Below, piece after piece: positions 6,477 to 6,866 of a DNA stretch of 6,866 bases. The DNA is from Bryobacteraceae bacterium (GTDB lineage: Bacteria; Acidobacteriota; Terriglobia; Bryobacterales; Bryobacteraceae): the NCBI GenBank assembly GCA_947456995.1, contig CANGVB010000194.1, positions 1 through 6,866 of the forward strand, in the 5' to 3' direction. Below the pieces are notes generated by a model. The model made no database searches, was not told the origin of the DNA, and saw only the letters and a list, made by a program, of their open reading frames with translations. Position numbers and translations under genes: made by a program. Each line of letters begins with the position of its first letter. Within the stretch, counting starts at the first letter, position 1.

Positions 6477-6866
6477 CTATTCCTGATTTGACAAGTCTCT
6501 CACGCCGCGCACGACGGCATCCTTAAAGATCTCGCGATAGCGCTGTACCTGGGGATTTTCCAGTGCCCGCTCGCGAGTAGCCTCATCGTCCTGACTCGGC
6601 TTCGGCGCAGGCGCCTTAGCCTCAACAATCGAATCGTCCTGTACTACTTCAATCCGCGCCATACGGCCAAGTACAGCGGTCAATGCAGCCGCGATATCAC
6701 GCGATTGCAAGGGCCTCACAAACTCGCGGGGAGCCAAAAACTTTACCCCGCCAGCCACTTCCATCACCCGTGCATTCTGTACTGCATCGGCGGAGAACTT
6801 CTTCTTCTGCTCATTGAGGTAAGCGAGCAAACGATCCTTCAGCGGAGAATCCTCAGCAATTGCAGG
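6477..6866 (-). CDS. dnaX: DNA polymerase III subunit gamma/tau, C-terminal part
   Basis: The frame is open from the right window edge to the TAG at 6477-6479, giving 129 C-terminal residues; the ATPase clamp-loader domains lie outside the window. The visible part resembles the clamp-loader C-terminus: LKDRLLAYLNEQKKKFSADAV, then strands with AGGVKFLAP and RIEVV, an acidic/Pro-Ala linker (EAKAPAPKPSQDDEATRE), and a last helix with ALENPQVQRYREIF. That end helix, following a Pro/Ala linker, is typical of many DnaX proteins. The assignment also rests on position: dnaX-ybaB-recR is one of the most conserved bacterial gene orders. From sequence alone the tail would be hard to name. An in-frame TTG at 6830 is not a real start. 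Confidence 0.86.
   Translation of the reverse strand, partial: PAIAEDSPLKDRLLAYLNEQKKKFSADAVQNARVMEVAGGVKFLAPREFVRPLQSRDIAAALTAVLGRMARIEVVQDDSIVEAKAPAPKPSQDDEATRERALENPQVQRYREIFKDAVVRGVRDLSNQE

Noticed and set aside
1..6866. Mobile element, defence system, CRISPR array or RNA gene
   Set aside because: No transposase, integrase, direct-repeat array or tRNA/rRNA-like sequence was seen; nearly every base is covered by ordinary chromosomal genes.

Overview
The window is an ordinary, very densely packed stretch of bacterial chromosome carrying nine genes, two of them cut by the window edges. There is no mobile element, CRISPR array, rRNA or tRNA. The organism looks like a flagellated, respiring, Gram-negative-type bacterium of moderately high GC. 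The style of the FliM, DnaX C-terminus and YbaB proteins suggests Acidobacteriota, but this is a tentative reading by eye, not a database result.

Left block (1-3271, + strand). Four genes are packed head to tail: the C-terminal part of a peroxiredoxin-like (AhpC/TSA, PRXL2/SelL-type) protein, an FAD-dependent amine-oxidase/phytoene-desaturase-like oxidoreductase, a small four-helix membrane protein of unknown function with conserved-looking histidines, and a type II NADH:quinone dehydrogenase (NDH-2). The junctions are a 4-nt gap, an 11-nt overlap and a 6-nt gap, so they are probably one transcript. Three of the four are redox proteins. This is the most likely place for an undescribed functional association, although each soluble member belongs to a known fold.

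Middle (3237-4202, - strand). A complete flagellar switch gene, fliM, lies alone among non-flagellar genes. Its 3' end overlaps the NDH-2 gene convergently by 35 bp. A gap of about 64 bp separates it from the divergent mtaB.

Right block. mtaB (+, 4267-5559) encodes the radical-SAM tRNA methylthiotransferase for ms2t6A. It meets recR tail to tail with a 4-nt overlap of stop codons. On the - strand, dnaX (3' end only), ybaB and recR form the classic replication/repair operon, read from the right edge leftwards, with ybaB and recR joined by a TAATG overlap.

There is no gene-free stretch of 300 bases; the only real intergenic space is the short divergent region between fliM and mtaB. I did not find a convincing novel system. 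The points most worth a second look are the left redox cassette, its uncharacterised membrane protein, and the isolated fliM with its altered GGXG loop.
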